Below, piece by piece: positions 1 to 11,971 of a stretch of 64,000 bases of DNA. The stretch covers positions 40,367,503-40,431,502 of the forward strand of contig CP136065.1 of NCBI GenBank assembly GCA_032622095.1. The letters are read 5' to 3'. The notes beneath the pieces were generated by a model that saw nothing but the letters and a program-made list of their open reading frames with translations, was not told the DNA's origin and did not search any database. This DNA comes from Siphonodentalium dalli (lineage: Eukaryota > Mollusca > Scaphopoda > Gadilida > Siphonodentaliidae). Positions within the stretch are counted from its first letter, which is position 1. Every line of letters begins with the position of its first letter. Position numbers and translations under genes: made by a program.

Positions 1-1019
1 CCCACGGCCCGTTCTTTTAGTGTTCCATCGTAATAATAACGAAGAGATATTCCAAGGATCTCCCTCTTCGATGCGTCTTTGCACTCATCTGCCATGATAG
101 CATAATATTCGGCTTCTAACACCTCCTTCTTAATTCTGTTTAGAAGCACATTGGCTGCACAGTCTAGCAGATCGTTTTGAATGTCAGGACTTGTCATTTT
201 GGCATTGTTTGGAAGGCTATCATATTTCTGCTTTAGTTCAGGTGAGAATTTGAAGATTAGTTGCAGTAGCTCAAGAAAATTCCCCTGATTGGCACTATCA
301 GCGCTCTCGCGGTGGCCTCTTAAAGGTATATCCTGTTGGGCACAGAATATTACTAAGTCCAGTATGCATTTTAGGACCTCTCTGTTTCTCTCGACGAACA
401 TCGAATGGGAGCCAACAGGATCTATCTGATTGACAATCGTGCCGCGACCGGAGTGAATACTGGACCGCATCTCTCTGAGGACCACAGCTGCGTCCTTATG
501 TGCATTGGAAGAGTTGTGTTTTTCTAATTTATCGCCAATCTTTTTCCAATTTCGAAAACCAACGTCTATAAATGCCTTCTGTTTCTCTTGTGGGGCAAAG
601 AAGCGACACGGTTGACAAAAGACAGCATCTTTGCTGATGCTGTACTCAATCCACGAATACTTGGTGTACCATGATTTTGTGAAACATCTGTATTTGTCTG
701 TTAACCGCGATGTTGGAAATGAACCCAGTACTGGTTGGCGTGGGGGTTCGGTTGGCGAAGTAGAAATATCATGGATATCGATATCAATGTTAGTAGTTGG
801 AGTAGGCCTATCGGCTTCTGGGCTCTCACTTCTCTCAATATCAATATTATCAATAATATCATCGTTGGTAATCGATCCATTGATACTGGCTACAACGTTA
901 TTGGCATCGCGCTCAGTTGATGTGTCGGAATTGTGGTTCGTGACCTTTGAAAGAAAATTGTTTATGGTTGGTTGCCCAACAGGCCGCGGCTTCTTCTTCT
1001 TCGGAGGTTTTGTGCTCAT
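1..1019 (-). CDS. hAT-family transposase, ZMYM1/TTF-type, partial
   Basis: An open frame of 339 codons runs from an ATG at 1019-1017 to the window edge without a stop, so the C-terminus is outside. The N-terminus is basic (MSTKPPKKKK) followed by a Ser/Asp/Ile-rich linker. Residues ~120-200 look like a TTF-type zinc finger: a Trp/Tyr-rich lead-in, the pair CQPC followed by RFF, then a Trp-Lys stretch and HNSSNAHKDA with two His. Near residue 310 comes ADECKDASKREILGISLRYY, the start of the DUF4371/RNase H-like transposase core of ZMYM1-like hAT proteins. By family, this would be a DDE-type cut-and-paste transposase. The hAT C-terminal dimerisation domain would lie beyond the edge. No internal stop or frameshift is seen in the visible part, so the copy may be young. 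A host gene derived from hAT cannot be excluded. Confidence 0.85.
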   Translation of the reverse strand, partial: MSTKPPKKKKPRPVGQPTINNFLSKVTNHNSDTSTERDANNVVASINGSITNDDIIDNIDIERSESPEADRPTPTTNIDIDIHDISTSPTEPPRQPVLGSFPTSRLTDKYRCFTKSWYTKYSWIEYSISKDAVFCQPCRFFAPQEKQKAFIDVGFRNWKKIGDKLEKHNSSNAHKDAAVVLREMRSSIHSGRGTIVNQIDPVGSHSMFVERNREVLKCILDLVIFCAQQDIPLRGHRESADSANQGNFLELLQLIFKFSPELKQKYDSLPNNAKMTSPDIQNDLLDCAANVLLNRIKKEVLEAEYYAIMADECKDASKREILGISLRYYYDGTLKERAV

Positions 1020-1423
1020 GACTTTACAATTCAATTTCAAACAAACCGTGCTAAATACTTGTTTACCCTTGACCTTCTAAAAATAACAGTATTTGCAATT
1101 TACGGAAAAGGCAACGGATACGGCGTAAACAAAATTCCGGTCGACGTCATAAACCAAATTCCGGTCGCGCCGTGCACACTGGAACGTAGATCAAGTTCCG
1201 ACATACCTGCCGACGTCAAACACAAATTTACTATATTGGATATTGTATATTCGCGCTTGTATAAATAGCAGATGATGGCGTTTAAATCTACATTTATATT
1301 GGTCAGTCGATGGCTATGATAATTAGATATGAAAGACTATTTTTTGGAATTTTGTTGGGGGGCACTGGAAATGTTTTGGGGGGGGGGGCACATGCCTCCC
1401 CCCCCCCCGTAGCTACGCGCCTG
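1..1423 (-). mobile_element. hAT element, 5' portion
   Basis: The transposase above lies inside, with about 400 bp of leader. The likely terminus, read on the minus strand, begins CAGGCGCGTAGCTACG followed by a long G tract, a style common at hAT ends of this type. The plus strand holds opposing G and C runs at 1378-1409 that could form a stem. The other end is off the window, so the 8-bp target duplication (candidate ATCCAAGC at 1424-1431) cannot be checked. Confidence 0.6.
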
Positions 1424-1931
1424 ATCCAAGCAAACTGGACCCAAGCAGATCTTATCAAAGTTGAATAACTCTATTGACATGGTGTATCTCGCGGGAAATA
1501 ATGTTCCAACTTTTCGCGAACTGGGGCAGAAAGTGCCACAATGGCTTTAGAACATCACAATATTATTTTAATCCATCTTTTTTTAATACACTTAGCATCT
1601 AAGGTGAACTATGTGTAAACCCAGATGTTTCTCCTCTGCTTTTGGGAATACGAATGCAAACCTATCTTCAATAAGAGTTTCGTAGATATTTTGTTGTTGT
1701 TTTTGGAAATGTTGCTGCGAAGAGATAGAGCATCTTTTTTCTCTCAATATTATCATTCACCATATCAGGGTTGAGAAACCGCCAAAATCGTACATTTTCA
1801 GCCACATCAGGAGGGAATACGAATGCAAAATTCCGGAATGCAAGGTCCGGTGGCTGGATGGGGTTGAGCACCTGTATCGCATGCAGGGATGTGGCTAAAG
1901 GGGGTGTGGGGTGTCTCACCCCCAGCAGAGA
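1424..1931. other. Non-coding, nothing recognised
   Basis: AT-rich sequence between the hAT end and the next repeat. Only short shadow ORFs occur and no repeat structure was seen. Confidence 0.5.
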
Positions 1932-2640
1932 GCTATATTTTCAATAGTTGGAAATTCCTAATTTCAGGTAAAAACAATTTATTGGGGGGAATTTATTGTT
2001 TTTCGACCAATATTGCATTATGTTCCTATTTTTGGTCAAAAAGTTTGACAGAAATGGTCATCAGTTGGAAATTTTCCAACCTTAAGGGGGTGACAGGTTG
2101 GAAATTTCCAACACTTGGAAAGCTTGTGTCCTGGTCCCTCCCCGTGGCCAGTCAAAAACTTCTAGTTAATTTAAGAAAACAATATTGTACTACAATTGGT
2201 CAACATTGTCATCAGTTGGAAATTTTCCAACCTAAGTGGGGGTGTAGGGTTTGAAATTTCCAACAGGGAATCCACATACTAGCAAGGCTAGTCTAGATGT
2301 TAGGATTTTGCGATTTTCTTGTTCAGATTTCTAAATTTTCACACACCGGGCCGAACCATGGTGTGTCATTGCCCCATCCACATGGCCAATACAAAACTGC
2401 TAATTAGTTTAGCAAAACAATATTTTACTACATTTGGTCAAACTTGTGGACATAAATGGTCATCAGTTGAAGAATTTTCCAACCTGATGGGGAGCATGAG
2501 GTTTGAAATTTCCAACACTAGGAAAGCTTCAGTTGAGGCCAGTCTAGATGCTAGGATTTGCGATTTTCTTGTATAGTTTTCAAAATTTTCTCACACGGGC
2601 CGAACAACCATGGTCGGCCCGGTGTTTCCTGGTCTGTTGT
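1932..2640. repeat. Degenerate tandem repeat built on a TTGGAAATTTTCCAA palindrome
   Basis: The motif GTTGGAAATTTTCCAACC recurs with variation near 1937, 2062, 2095, 2212, 2247, 2465 and 2505. Between copies lie alternating segments with AAACAATATT.TACTAC (near 2176 and 2418) and GGGCCGAACCATGG (near 2350 and 2600). The unit is roughly 230 bp and quite diverged. Its short ORFs have no recognisable product. Confidence 0.65.
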
Positions 2641-2779
2641 CGGTAGCTGTGTGCATTTGTCTGGAATTAGATCACTAGTTGTTTTTTTTTGGGGGCAATT
2701 TTCAGGTTAAAATATCTTAATTCTCATACTGGGAAAAATAGAAGCATGGCTTATGAATATATAGGAAATTAGGCCTGAG

Positions 2780-2945
2780 CATGAGGTACAAGGGGGGGGG
2801 GGTGCAAATGGAATTATGCAAAAAGTTGTGTTGGTGCGATTCCGACTCAAGGGGGGGGGGGGGTTGCAAATGGAATTATGCAAAAAGTTGTGTTGGTGTG
2901 ATTCCGACTCAAGGGGGGGGGGGGGGGTGTGCAGTTGGAAATTCC
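2780..2945. repeat. Three-copy tandem repeat with G10-G14 tracts
   Basis: A unit of about 75 bp (a poly-G run, then a segment containing GGAATTATGCAAAAAGTTG and GATTCCGACTCAA) is repeated. The G runs lengthen from copy to copy (2791-2802, 2852-2863, 2913-2927). Such tracts can form G-quadruplexes and expand by slippage. Confidence 0.8.
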
Positions 2946-3808
2946 CAAGGTGGACACACCCATGATCGCATGTTATTCAATAACGTGCTTGAATACAAAC
3001 TATGACTACTAAATGAATATAATTTGTCAGGCTTATAAGCTGGACCAAATAATAGAACATTAATCAAGGGAACGGGCGAGGTGTAGTGATAAATAGTAAT
3101 TCCATCAGTTCTCACAGGTTTTCATATAAACGCTCTAATTTAGAGTTTGGTGTGTATTATCTGTCGTTTTCGTCAGTTAGTCTTTTTAGTATCCATATGC
3201 AATTAATGTATAATGTGAAGAAATTTAATTTAATCTTTCCGGATTCTTGACTGTCATCCCCGCCTCGCTGTAATTCAATGTATGCTACCAGTCCTATCAA
3301 TTTGTTTAAAAACAAATTCAGAACTGAGTTCGTGTGATTCTGCTGAACGGTACCCAACTGCCGTTCTTTTCAAACGCGATTTTGAACTGCATGCTGAACG
3401 TGCATGTCCCTGGGTCCTTTTCGAGTATACTCCCTCGAATCCTCGATCCTATGCACAACCTACATCCGTATTACTCAGTTTTAATTGAGTTAAACTGACT
3501 TCAGTCTATATAACATGTTGGTATGTAAACTGCTGATCAGTATAGCTGATCACCATATTTGGTGTTATCCGATGCGTTCTCGCGACATTACCTGCTCCGA
3601 TCATCAAGGCAAAATAGACACAAAACGCCGGCCTGACCGCTGCATGGCATCACACACACAGACTGTGAAGAAAGCGCGCATATTTTTTATTTTATTTAAG
3701 ACTGCTCGGTTACAATTCATTCTGCACAATACCGAGAAACAGAACGGCAAATATCCATTTGGAAATTGGTTTGTTCAAATCAGAATGAATTGTTAGTGAT
3801 AAAGGTCT
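2946..3808. other. Non-coding, contains a dispersed-repeat fragment
   Basis: Segment 3310-3500 (around CTGAACGGTACCCA and ATGCACAAC) resembles 15800-15960 in the same orientation, so both look like copies of one uncharacterised dispersed repeat. No gene was supported. Confidence 0.4.
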
Positions 3809-4320
3809 TAAAGTCACGGGCGGCGTTCGTTGCATAAATATTCATATTTGTTCAAATCGCTATCAACAGAAGGAATATTAAAATATATATAGTTTTGTTC
3901 ATATGCCAAACATAATCAGCGCGTGAATAATATATTGTCGTTAAGATGTACGAAGATGTACGATGATGTACGTAAACAAGAGCCTGTTCGTGTTACAGAT
4001 GTTTTGCATCGGTTTACATAACACAGCGCAATTCTATGGTTTAATCACACACAAATTATATAAACGCTCTTTATTATTTCCATATCAGGGAAACAGTAAC
4101 AAATAATGTTTACCATATCCGGATCTAAACAAAAGCCAGGTTCTGTAACGTTTTTTGCTGTTGTTTACACACTGACACGCTGTTTATGCCATATTTCTGA
4201 TAGGTGTATAAGAACAAAGTCTGTCTATATTTTACTATTCTTTCTGTTTATGGCGGTTTTTGACGGAGGTGAATATTTTAACAGCATAGGCCTACCCACC
4301 GCTCGTATCTTTAAATAAAT
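3809..4320. repeat. Copy of the AAAGGTACGGTTGGCC element, diverged
   Basis: Shares segments in inverted orientation with 20243-20746, including a stretch with ATAAACGCTCTTTATT, one with GTTTATGGCGGTTTTTGA and a CCCACCG stretch. The ends are decayed. A third related fragment lies near 10980-11110. Confidence 0.5.
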
Positions 4321-4389
4321 GTTTTTTTATATTATATAATAGACAGATATAATCTCTGTACTAATAAAACTAAATTTTGTTTTTTTGTT

Positions 4390-4766
4390 TGTCAGAGTAT
4401 AGGCGACGAAAACGGCTGGACCATCGGAGCTGACAATTTGTATATGGGGTAATTTTACTCACAGAACGTCATTAGATAGGTCCCGCTCACCTCAGATGTC
4501 TTAAAATGGAACTAATAATTATTTTAAAAATATTTTGGCTAGAGGCGACCAAACGGTTGGATCATCTGAGCTGAAAATGTGTGCATATGAGTAAGTTGAT
4601 CCGGGGAATCTCGTTGACCTCATATGTCTTAAAAGGGCACTAATAATTAATTTAACAAAATAATTAATTATATACCCAACATGCAACCTGGTCGGTGAAC
4701 ATTGAAACACGGGGATAAATTGATCCGTAGCGTGTCATGGGATAGATGCCCTGGACCTCATACGAC
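4390..4766. repeat. Degenerate tandem repeat, ~3 units
   Basis: Three units of about 130-160 bp each end with a variant of CCTCATATGTCTTAAAA (near 4491, 4618 and 4756). Each contains a GGATCATCGGAGCTGA-like stretch. Confidence 0.6.
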
Positions 4767-4979
4767 TTAACCCTTTGAGTGCCAGGTACGATTTTTGTAA
4801 CGACCCATATACCCTGTGCCAATGCATTCTCTTATATATGCGAGTCGACCATAGAATAAGAGAATGCATTGGCCTAACCCAAAAACCAAAAACAAATCAT
4901 TTTTAAATTTTGTTTTAGGGCACTCTACATACCATAAATTAGGGCCGATGAGATCGGCCCCTGGCACTAAAAGGGTTAA
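4767..4979. mobile_element. TTAA-flanked MITE with the GCCAATGCATTC hairpin (family TTAACCCTTTGAGTGCC)
   Basis: Inverted ends TTAACCCTTTGAGTGCCAGG and CCTGGCACTAAAAGGGTTAA enclose one subtype-a hairpin (4818-4872), whose right arm has lost about 15 bp. The TTAA at each end fits a piggyBac- or Kolobok-like target site. It is non-autonomous, with no ORF. It lies downstream of the TMEM272-like gene. Confidence 0.85.
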
Positions 4980-6109
4980 ACGATTTATGGCGGTTTGTGT
5001 TATTCGATGATAAATTGACCAAATGATTATAGCCCTAACATGGCGTGAATAAAATAGTGGAGTTTTTGGTAGATGGGTTCGAAATCGAAAGTAGTTTAAC
5101 ATATATATATCTTTATTACATACAATATATATATATCTATTACATATAGGAAAAATATCTCAGATCATATCATCACAAAATAATTAGAAAATAAAAATAG
5201 GAATAGAACATAATATCTAAAAAAATCACAATAAACCTCAATATTATGCAGTTTGTAACAGCCAGAAAGAAATTATGTTAACAGAAAAGGGACATATTTT
5301 GTTAAAATTGAGGCAAAGGATATTGCGATCAATGCTACGGTGAATGACAGTGGTTAGCTGCTCATCATATAGACCTGCATGGAACAGGACTCAAGGCACT
5401 CGCAGTGGGTAAATGTACCAACAAATATAATAGTCTGTACAAACATCACCACTAAGAACATGGAGAAATAGATAAACTTTGTTCTTATATTCATTATTGA
5501 TAGTTCTCCAATAACAACATTTTGCCTGATATAAACAAAACTGATATAAACAAAACTGATATAAACAAAACTGTCACAGTGATTTGTCAACAAACATTGC
5601 TAAACGTTCAGGAAGTTCAAATATTTTAGTCTAAATTTTATTTTCAGAATATTTTTCAATGCTTTGATCTTTTCCAATGTTTACCATAAAGTTTTGATTA
5701 AACTTTGTATCTTATTGCTCTAATTGGACTTTTGTCGGTGATTCCACTGTAACAGTTATGTTTACATAACAGTAATGGTTACATTAACAGTTATGTTTAC
5801 ATAACAGTAATGGTTACATTAACTGTAGTGTTTACATAGCAATGACTTTGACATGCGAAATCTCGTTCTTTGAGATTTATTAATAATAAATAAATACAAT
5901 GTCAATCGTCTGTTCATGTACTTGTTAAAGATGTTATTTTACAGACTTTTGTGTTATTTCGCATGAACCCACTTTTAAGGCCTTGATCCCTATATATAGA
6001 TTACGTAAGTCTTGTGATGAACTTATATAAATCATTTTAGAGAAGAAATTGGTATCTTTTTCCTCAAGCATTCAGCCTAAGCATTTAAGAGTGCTTTGTT
6101 AGCTCCTGA
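4980..6109. other. AT-rich non-coding with microsatellites
   Basis: Contains an (AT)n-rich stretch at 5101-5150, three tandem copies of a 15-bp unit ACTGATATAAACAAA at ~5527-5572, and two tandem copies of a 36-bp unit built on AACAGTTATGTTTACATAAC at ~5752-5822. No gene is supported. Confidence 0.6.
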
Positions 6110-6566
6110 TATGTGACCCGCCATATCAAATCCAGTCGGGATTTTTTTACCCTGTGCCAATGCATTCTCTTATATATGCGAGTCGACCATAGGTCGCCTT
6201 GCATATATAAGAGAATGCATTATCCTAACAATTTTTTATCATTTTTTTTAAATAAATGTTTCTTACAATTTTTAGGACATAAAATAAAAAAACATCCATT
6301 ACCCTGCAGGGAGCCCCACACATATATAGAAGCATATAGAAGAGTGTCGTCTGCTCATGTTTGTCTGGGGCTCTGTATGGGTGAAATTATAAAATTGTTA
6401 AAGAATACAATAAAAAATTATTAAAATTGTAAAAAATTGTTAGGCCAATGCATCCTCTTATATATTCGAGGCGACCTATGGTCGACTCGCATATATAAGA
6501 GAATTATATATGCCCAGGGTAAAAAAATCCCGACTTACGACTGGATTTGAAATGGCGGGTCACATA
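6110..6566. mobile_element. TA-flanked MITE, family TATGTGACCCGCC, with two hairpin cores
   Basis: Inverted ends begin TATGTGACCCGCCATATC and extend past CAAATCCAGTCG into AAGTCGGGATTTTTTTACC. A TA dinucleotide at each end is compatible with Tc1/mariner-type integration. Inside are two subtype-a hairpins in opposite orientation (about 6155-6223 and 6444-6515) around an AT-rich spacer. The 103-aa frame crossing it is only the hairpin read in one frame. A second copy lies at 19348-19785. Confidence 0.85.
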
Positions 6567-6589
6567 TAGTACCAAGATCATTGTTAGGG

Positions 6590-6905
6590 CGTGACAACAT
6601 ACACCTGTGGTAATCCCAAATTCGAACTTTACCTGTATTTTGGGATAAGTAAACTCACATACCAATTTCATTCCATTCAGTTCAGACTTACTAAAGTTAC
6701 CATCTGGAAATGAAAATTGAATGCAAATTCCAACAAAAGGGGCCATAACTGATGTGAAAACTGGCAAGCGGAACACAAATTCAAGCTTGACCTGTATTTT
6801 GAACTAGTAAACCCACATACCAAATTTCATTCCATTCAGTTGAGATTATCTAAAGTTATCATCTGGAAGCCAAACGGATGGGCAGACCAATAACAGAAAA
6901 AGTCC
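6590..6905. repeat. Two-unit tandem repeat with TTTCATTCCATTCAGTT
   Basis: Two ~160-bp units each hold CCTGTATTTTG, CACATACCAA, TTTCATTCCATTCAGTT and CATCTGGAA. A third, more distant copy lies at ~22030-22200. Confidence 0.7.
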
Positions 6906-7278
6906 AGTTTAAAAAAAATGGGTGCATAAAAAATGAAGATATATTGTCTCATTTATGTGCAATGTTAACATTTACCAGAAAAGGAAGAAAAAGTATGAAA
7001 ATATGTGTCCAAGGACGACTATCACAATGTAAAAAATCCGCCATTTAATAGAGATATTTGTAGACTGCAACAGAGTGGTTACATGTATGTCCAAACGATA
7101 AATATAAACAAATAGAAATAAAAATATATGAGCATGAATATTATAAATACTGATTTGAAGTCATCAGAGTGGATGAACAGAAGTAATTATTTGTACGTGT
7201 TTTTATAATACTGTAAATTTGTCCTGGAAATGGATAGACATTGAACAGTCCAACGACCAACATCCTAATTTTGCACAA

Positions 7279-7556
7279 ATGCAGGCCTGTAAATTTGAGG
7301 CGAATGACGCTCAGTTCGCCTGGAGGTTATCTAAAATGAAAATGCCGCAAACAAAAAACAGGTCGTGCCAAAGTTTTATAAATGCAGGTCTCGCGATAAC
7401 TAATACTCACCTTAATTTGCTCAATCAAGTCCATAAATGAAACATTCAAATTTATTATGGTAGTTCAATGAGTTGTAAGTCTCCTGCTAGCCTATGGTAC
7501 AAACTAGGCAAACAAAAAAAAGGTTACACATAATTTTGAAACCTGCAGGCCTTCAA
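7279..7556. repeat. Dispersed repeat, copy 1 (partner 21650-22010)
   Basis: Collinear with 21650-22010 over most of its length, through CAGTTCGCCTGGAGGTTATC, CAAAGTTTTATAAATGCAGG, TTTATTATGGTAGTT and AGGTTACACATAATTTTG. Both copies end at a CCTGCAGGCCT motif that also occurs at the start as GCAGGCCTG, so this may be a TIR element. No coding capacity. Confidence 0.7.
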
Positions 7557-7892
7557 ATGAGCAGCAAGATTTTTTCAAACAGCTATTCGTCAATGTCTCA
7601 GCATAACAATACACTGAACCTGGCCTCTATAAAACATGAACCTGGCCTCTATAAAACATGCAGTTATCGTCAATGACGTATAGGTGATGAAATCGGCATG
7701 GCTTCTTTCATATAACTTCATAAATTTGTTGTCTGTGACAGAATGTTTTTTCCCACTATACCTACAGTATAATAACACTCCACCTTACCTCCCATTTACA
7801 GTACTCCAAAAACAAGTACAAATAATTACTTCCGCTCATCAACAGTGGTCATAAGCAAAACAGAAATGCAGGGATAAAACATTGTTCAATGT

Positions 7893-8150
7893 GTGTTTGA
7901 TGAATTTATGATGTGTGTGATGCATTTATCATGTGTGTCATGCATTTATGATGTGTGTCATGCATTTATTATGTGTGTGATGCATTTATCATGTGTGTCA
8001 TGCATTTATCATGTGTGTCATGCATTTATGATGTGTGTCATGCATTTATTATGTGTCATGCATTTATCATGTGTGTCATGCATTTATCATGTGTGTCATG
8101 CATTTATCATGTGTGTGGGATGCTTTTATCATGTGTGTCATGCATTTGAG
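7893..8150. repeat. 20-bp minisatellite, ~13 units
   Basis: The unit CATGCATTTATCATGTGTGT is repeated about 13 times, with single-base variants at two positions and one 4-bp deletion near 8050. It reads as an open frame in two registers (Cys/His/Met-rich), a consequence of the unit and not evidence for a protein. Confidence 0.95.
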
Positions 8151-8284
8151 AAATAACTGTTATTAAAAGTAATGACACTATGCACATTGCTATAAAAATA
8201 AATATCTTATGTCATTCACTTAAATAGAACAAAGACATCAAACAAAGAACAAAAGGACAGAGAACGTGATGTTAGTTACCAGCG

Positions 8285-8660
8285 GGTTACATCATCCAAT
8301 TCAAATGAGAGGGTGAATTTAGTGATGCTACCTTGCACAGCAGGCTAACATCACTAAATTCACCATCTGGGAACCTCATTCTGCTTAGGCCTCATCTTCT
8401 GGGAAGTATCTATAGTCTCAAATTGTTTTACCTACTTTTCCCTTCTGTTCTGTTCCTATATATAAAATGCATAATTGAGGTGACTTATGGATGAACATCA
8501 CCAATTTCAACTGGGGAACTTCAATCTGATTCTAGGTCTCCCATAGCAGTTGAGGTTTCAGCAGAATGAGGTTCCCAGAGGGGTGATGATAGCCTGCTGT
8601 GAGGGATAGCATCTCTAAATTCACCCTCTGGGACCTCATTCTGATAATGACAGACACACT
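8285..8660. repeat. Paired palindromic repeat of the CAGAATGAGGTCCCCAGAGG family
   Basis: Two diverged inverted units (about 8307-8387 and 8560-8645) carry the arms GAGGGTGAATTTAGTGATG and CCTCTGGGACCTCATTCTG. They are paired across ~170 bp in the same way as 31240-31704. The outer arms are eroded. Confidence 0.7.
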
Positions 8661-8883
8661 ATTGCAAGAATTGACTAATATTATTCATCATGATCTGGGA
8701 TGTGGGATGGAAAAATATCATCCGAGGCAGCAGAGGGCTGGATGGGCACAAGGCTTGCAGAGTGTCCGGAAGAAATATCTGGCACAGAGGGATTCTGTAA
8801 ATATATAGGGAAATGCCTTTGTCCAATAGTAAACAAAACCGGAACAAATATCATGTAATTTCAAATAAAAATGGGAGTTGTGT

Positions 8884-9282
8884 TTAACCCTTTACCCAAC
8901 AGAAGGGCCCTGTGCCAATGCATTCTCTTATATATGCGAGTCGACCATAGGTCGCCTCGCATATATAAGAGAATGCATTGGCTTAACACATTAAAAATTA
9001 TAAAATTGTTAAAGAATGTAAGAAAAAATGGTAAAAAGTGTTAAAAAAAGATTTTTTTTAGGCCAATGCATTCTCTTATATATGCGAGGCGACCTATGGT
9101 CGACTCGCATATATAAGAGAATGCATTGGCACAGGGCTAACTGTAACTATCACAATGTGGTCAAGGAGCCGGTTCCAATGATATCCATATGTGTATGGTT
9201 CTATTGAGACAGACCGAAGATATTTTAGGCTGTTGAAGCTTTATTTGGCCGGTTTTGGCCGGTTTGTTGGGTAAAGGGTTAA
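8884..9282. mobile_element. TTAA-flanked MITE, family TTAACCCTTTACCCAACA, complete
   Basis: Starts TTAACCCTTTACCCAACA and ends TGTTGGGTAAAGGGTTAA, 399 bp. Two near-perfect subtype-a hairpins (8913-8982 and 9062-9130) flank an AT-rich spacer. The right third carries a unique tail with CCGGTTCCAATGATATCC and ATTGAGACAGACCGAAG. Other copies are at 11634, 18193 and 34852. It is non-autonomous. Confidence 0.92.
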
Positions 9283-10239
9283 TGGACGTAGCATGCAACT
9301 TGGTGGTCAAACTACCAAGACAAATCTTTGACACAAGTTAGACATCTGCTTGTCAAAGTTTTATCCGAAGGTATGAAAACATTAAAATTTTCACCTAAAA
9401 ATTAAAGATTTCGCAATAAATATTGGCTGAAATATGAAACCAACATCCGTTTACAATAGTTATTATAGTCCATAAACTCATGTCATATTAGTAAACCACC
9501 GCAGGCACGCATGGTTATTTATACCTTAGGCTAAAGTGAATGATGTCATATATTTTTTTCTATATCCATCAGTGATTTTTCAAAGATAGCAGCTATGGAT
9601 TTTGGAGAAATTGTCATGTGACTTCCGGTTAGCAACAGTGTGGAGATTGCCTTGCCAAAATGCGGAATTGGAAATTGAGCATCGCGATGAAGATGAAAGT
9701 AGCTACTGCACAACTTATGAAGAATTCCCATGTGATTTAGGCCTATTAATTTCATTTAGACTAATTTTGTTGGTTGGCTTATTAAATGAAGTTGTCATGA
9801 CACGGTTTCTGACGTTATTTTGGACTTGTGGGCCAGAATCCAGAAAAGTTTGCACCATCCATGACACGTCTTGTCAAGTTGTCATGTCGTCAATGTCGTG
9901 ACTACTGCATGATGTTACATAAATTATTCTTAGCATTATGTCGCCGATAAAAGTCAAATTTGAAAATCATGTGTGGTTGCTCCACTATGTGTCACGTACG
10001 ATTCATATTATTTATTGTATCGGTTGAAAATAATTTATTACGTACATTTTAGTTTTAGTCGGATTTTCAAATGGCCCGAAAAATATTGTTTTGGCTGTAC
10101 GATTTTCGATCCAGCTGGGACACTGGATAACGCACATCGTATTATTGGGAGTACTTATTGGTAATAAACAGCTTTTGGTGAGATACCATTATTTCTGTAA
10201 CTGGATGATGTGGGTACCGTCAAATCAAACAAGGCATAT
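9283..10239. other. Non-coding, nothing recognised
   Basis: No conserved protein, hairpin or tandem structure was found. A 99-aa frame near 9602 shows no recognisable motif. Confidence 0.4.
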
Positions 10240-10490
10240 TTAACCCCCTTGATACTTAATGGATTCTCATATTCAGTTACAAAATTACATATTGGAATGG
10301 TCTATTATTCTTCTGGAGGGATGTTCAGGAAGTATAAGCAGACGACAGACAGATAATACAAGTGCAGAAAGATTCATATATTTTGATGGGAAATTTTCAA
10401 ACAACAAGTTCATGGTAGTTTGTTGAAATTATTATCTGAACATTTCCTAAGGGAGCTGAGCGTCAATGAGTATATTGTAAAGAGGGTTAA
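10240..10490. mobile_element. TTAA-flanked MITE, TTAACCCCCTT type
   Basis: Starts TTAACCCCCTTGATAC and ends GTAAAGAGGGTTAA, with partly matching inverted ends that include TCTCAT and CAATGAG. It lacks the GCCAATGC hairpin but shares GGAATGGTCTATTAT with the TTAA element at 29592-29859. Confidence 0.65.
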
Positions 10491-11633
10491 GGGTCAGCAG
10501 CATGTTTTGGCAAAATTTCCTGATATGTTAATGGCAAGGATGGGCTTCGATATGGGTTACAATTTAGAAATAAAAGTTACAAAATTATGAAAATTTCCTC
10601 AAGAATATGCTAATAGTATAGTATAACGATAGCATGAATGCGATATTATCCACAAAACACACTTTTATGTGAGCCGAGCGTTTGTTTATATACAGCACAT
10701 AAATAGTGAGCGATAAGCAAAACACACACCGAGCCAAATTTTTTAGGAGTGTGATTCACAGTGACTCATTCAACGCCGAAATCATATGAATGGCGAGTGA
10801 GCACTATAGTGGTATGTTGTAAACAACTTGGTGCAGTGTTGAGTGTTTTGCTTATTGCATTATCTTTACATACTGTACTGCAACAGATTTTGGCTATAGT
10901 TTACATAACTCAATGTACAAACTTTGACAATAACATACTATTTACATGATATTTACGCTATATTTTAATATTATTTTTAACGGAAGTGATTATTTTAATG
11001 GCAACAATACCCACCGCGAGAGCCATCCATGACTTTAACTTGGATTTTAATTGACTGTTCTAACAGAATGCCCATCATGAAGACCATCCGTGCCTTTAAA
11101 ATGGATTTTGTAAGGCCAAAAAAATGTCAAATTGGATTTCAACCCCTGCATTGAATGTTTTTATTGACATTGCAACAATTGGACAATAATTGAACTTTAA
11201 TGAACAAAGCAATCATTTTGAAAAGTCTGGAATTGTTGCCAAGAGCGGCTTTTCGAAATAGAGAAATCCATGCATTACCGGTAATTAATCCCGGGAAGCA
11301 TGTGGCTATTCGTCACTAGTGAGATGTAAGGAAATATGTAATGGCTTTTTAAATGATATAATAGGGGTTTCATGGGATATAATTTGCTGATTGGATTGTT
11401 GTGTGACATTAATCAGTTTAGTAGTTCTTGGTAAAAAGAAAATAATATTTGAATCTCTCAAATGTATTAAAATCCATTGTTTTTGTCTTCTCATAATAAG
11501 TGTTTAGATTATATATACAATGAAGATGAGGATATGTGAAATTCAAGATATTTCGTCGTTAGGTCTAGAGAAATTCTTTGTTGAGATCTGATGCAATTTT
11601 TGCCCGGATTTATACAAAACATGCTTCTGGACC
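10491..11633. other. Non-coding with dispersed-repeat fragments
   Basis: Segment 10980-11110 resembles the CCCACCGC end of the 3809-4320 repeat. No coding signal. This is probably the region downstream of the 3' end of the TMEM272-like gene. Confidence 0.4.
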
Positions 11634-11960
11634 TTAACGCTTTACCCAACAGAACGGCCCTGTGCCAATGCATTCTCTTTTTTTAGGCCAATGCATTCTC
11701 TTATATATGCGAGGCGACCTATGGTCGACTCGCATATATAAGAGAATGCATTGGCACAGGGCATAACTCTAACCATCAAGTGGTCAATGAGCCGGTTCCA
11801 ATGATATCCATATTTGTATGGTTCTATTGAGACAGACCGAAGATATTTTAGGCTGTTAAAGCTTTATTTGGCCGGTTTTGGCATATATAAGAGAATGCAT
11901 GGCTTACAAGGTCAACGTAAATATTGTTAGGCCAATGCATTCTCTTATATATGCGAGGCT
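11634..11960. mobile_element. Truncated and rearranged TTAACCCTTTACCCAACA-type MITE
   Basis: Begins TTAACGCTTTACCCAACA, has a broken first hairpin, an intact subtype-a hairpin at 11687-11755, then the family tail (GACAGACCGAAG). It stops at GGCCGGTTTTG and is joined to hairpin fragments (about 11880-11905 and 11931-11957). On the minus strand it supplies an AATAAA at 11868-11863, about 320 nt past the stop codon of the TMEM272-like gene. Confidence 0.75.
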
Positions 11961-11971
11961 TTCTATGGCAC

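Noticed and set aside
6113-6424. 103-aa protein-coding gene
   Set aside because: The frame is the MITE hairpin; the same peptide text (CQCILLYMR) recurs wherever the hairpin does, in both strands.
7893-8150. CRISPR-like array or Cys-rich repeat protein
   Set aside because: There are no unique spacers; it is a plain 20-bp minisatellite. The reading frame is a by-product of the unit and has no start context or neighbours.
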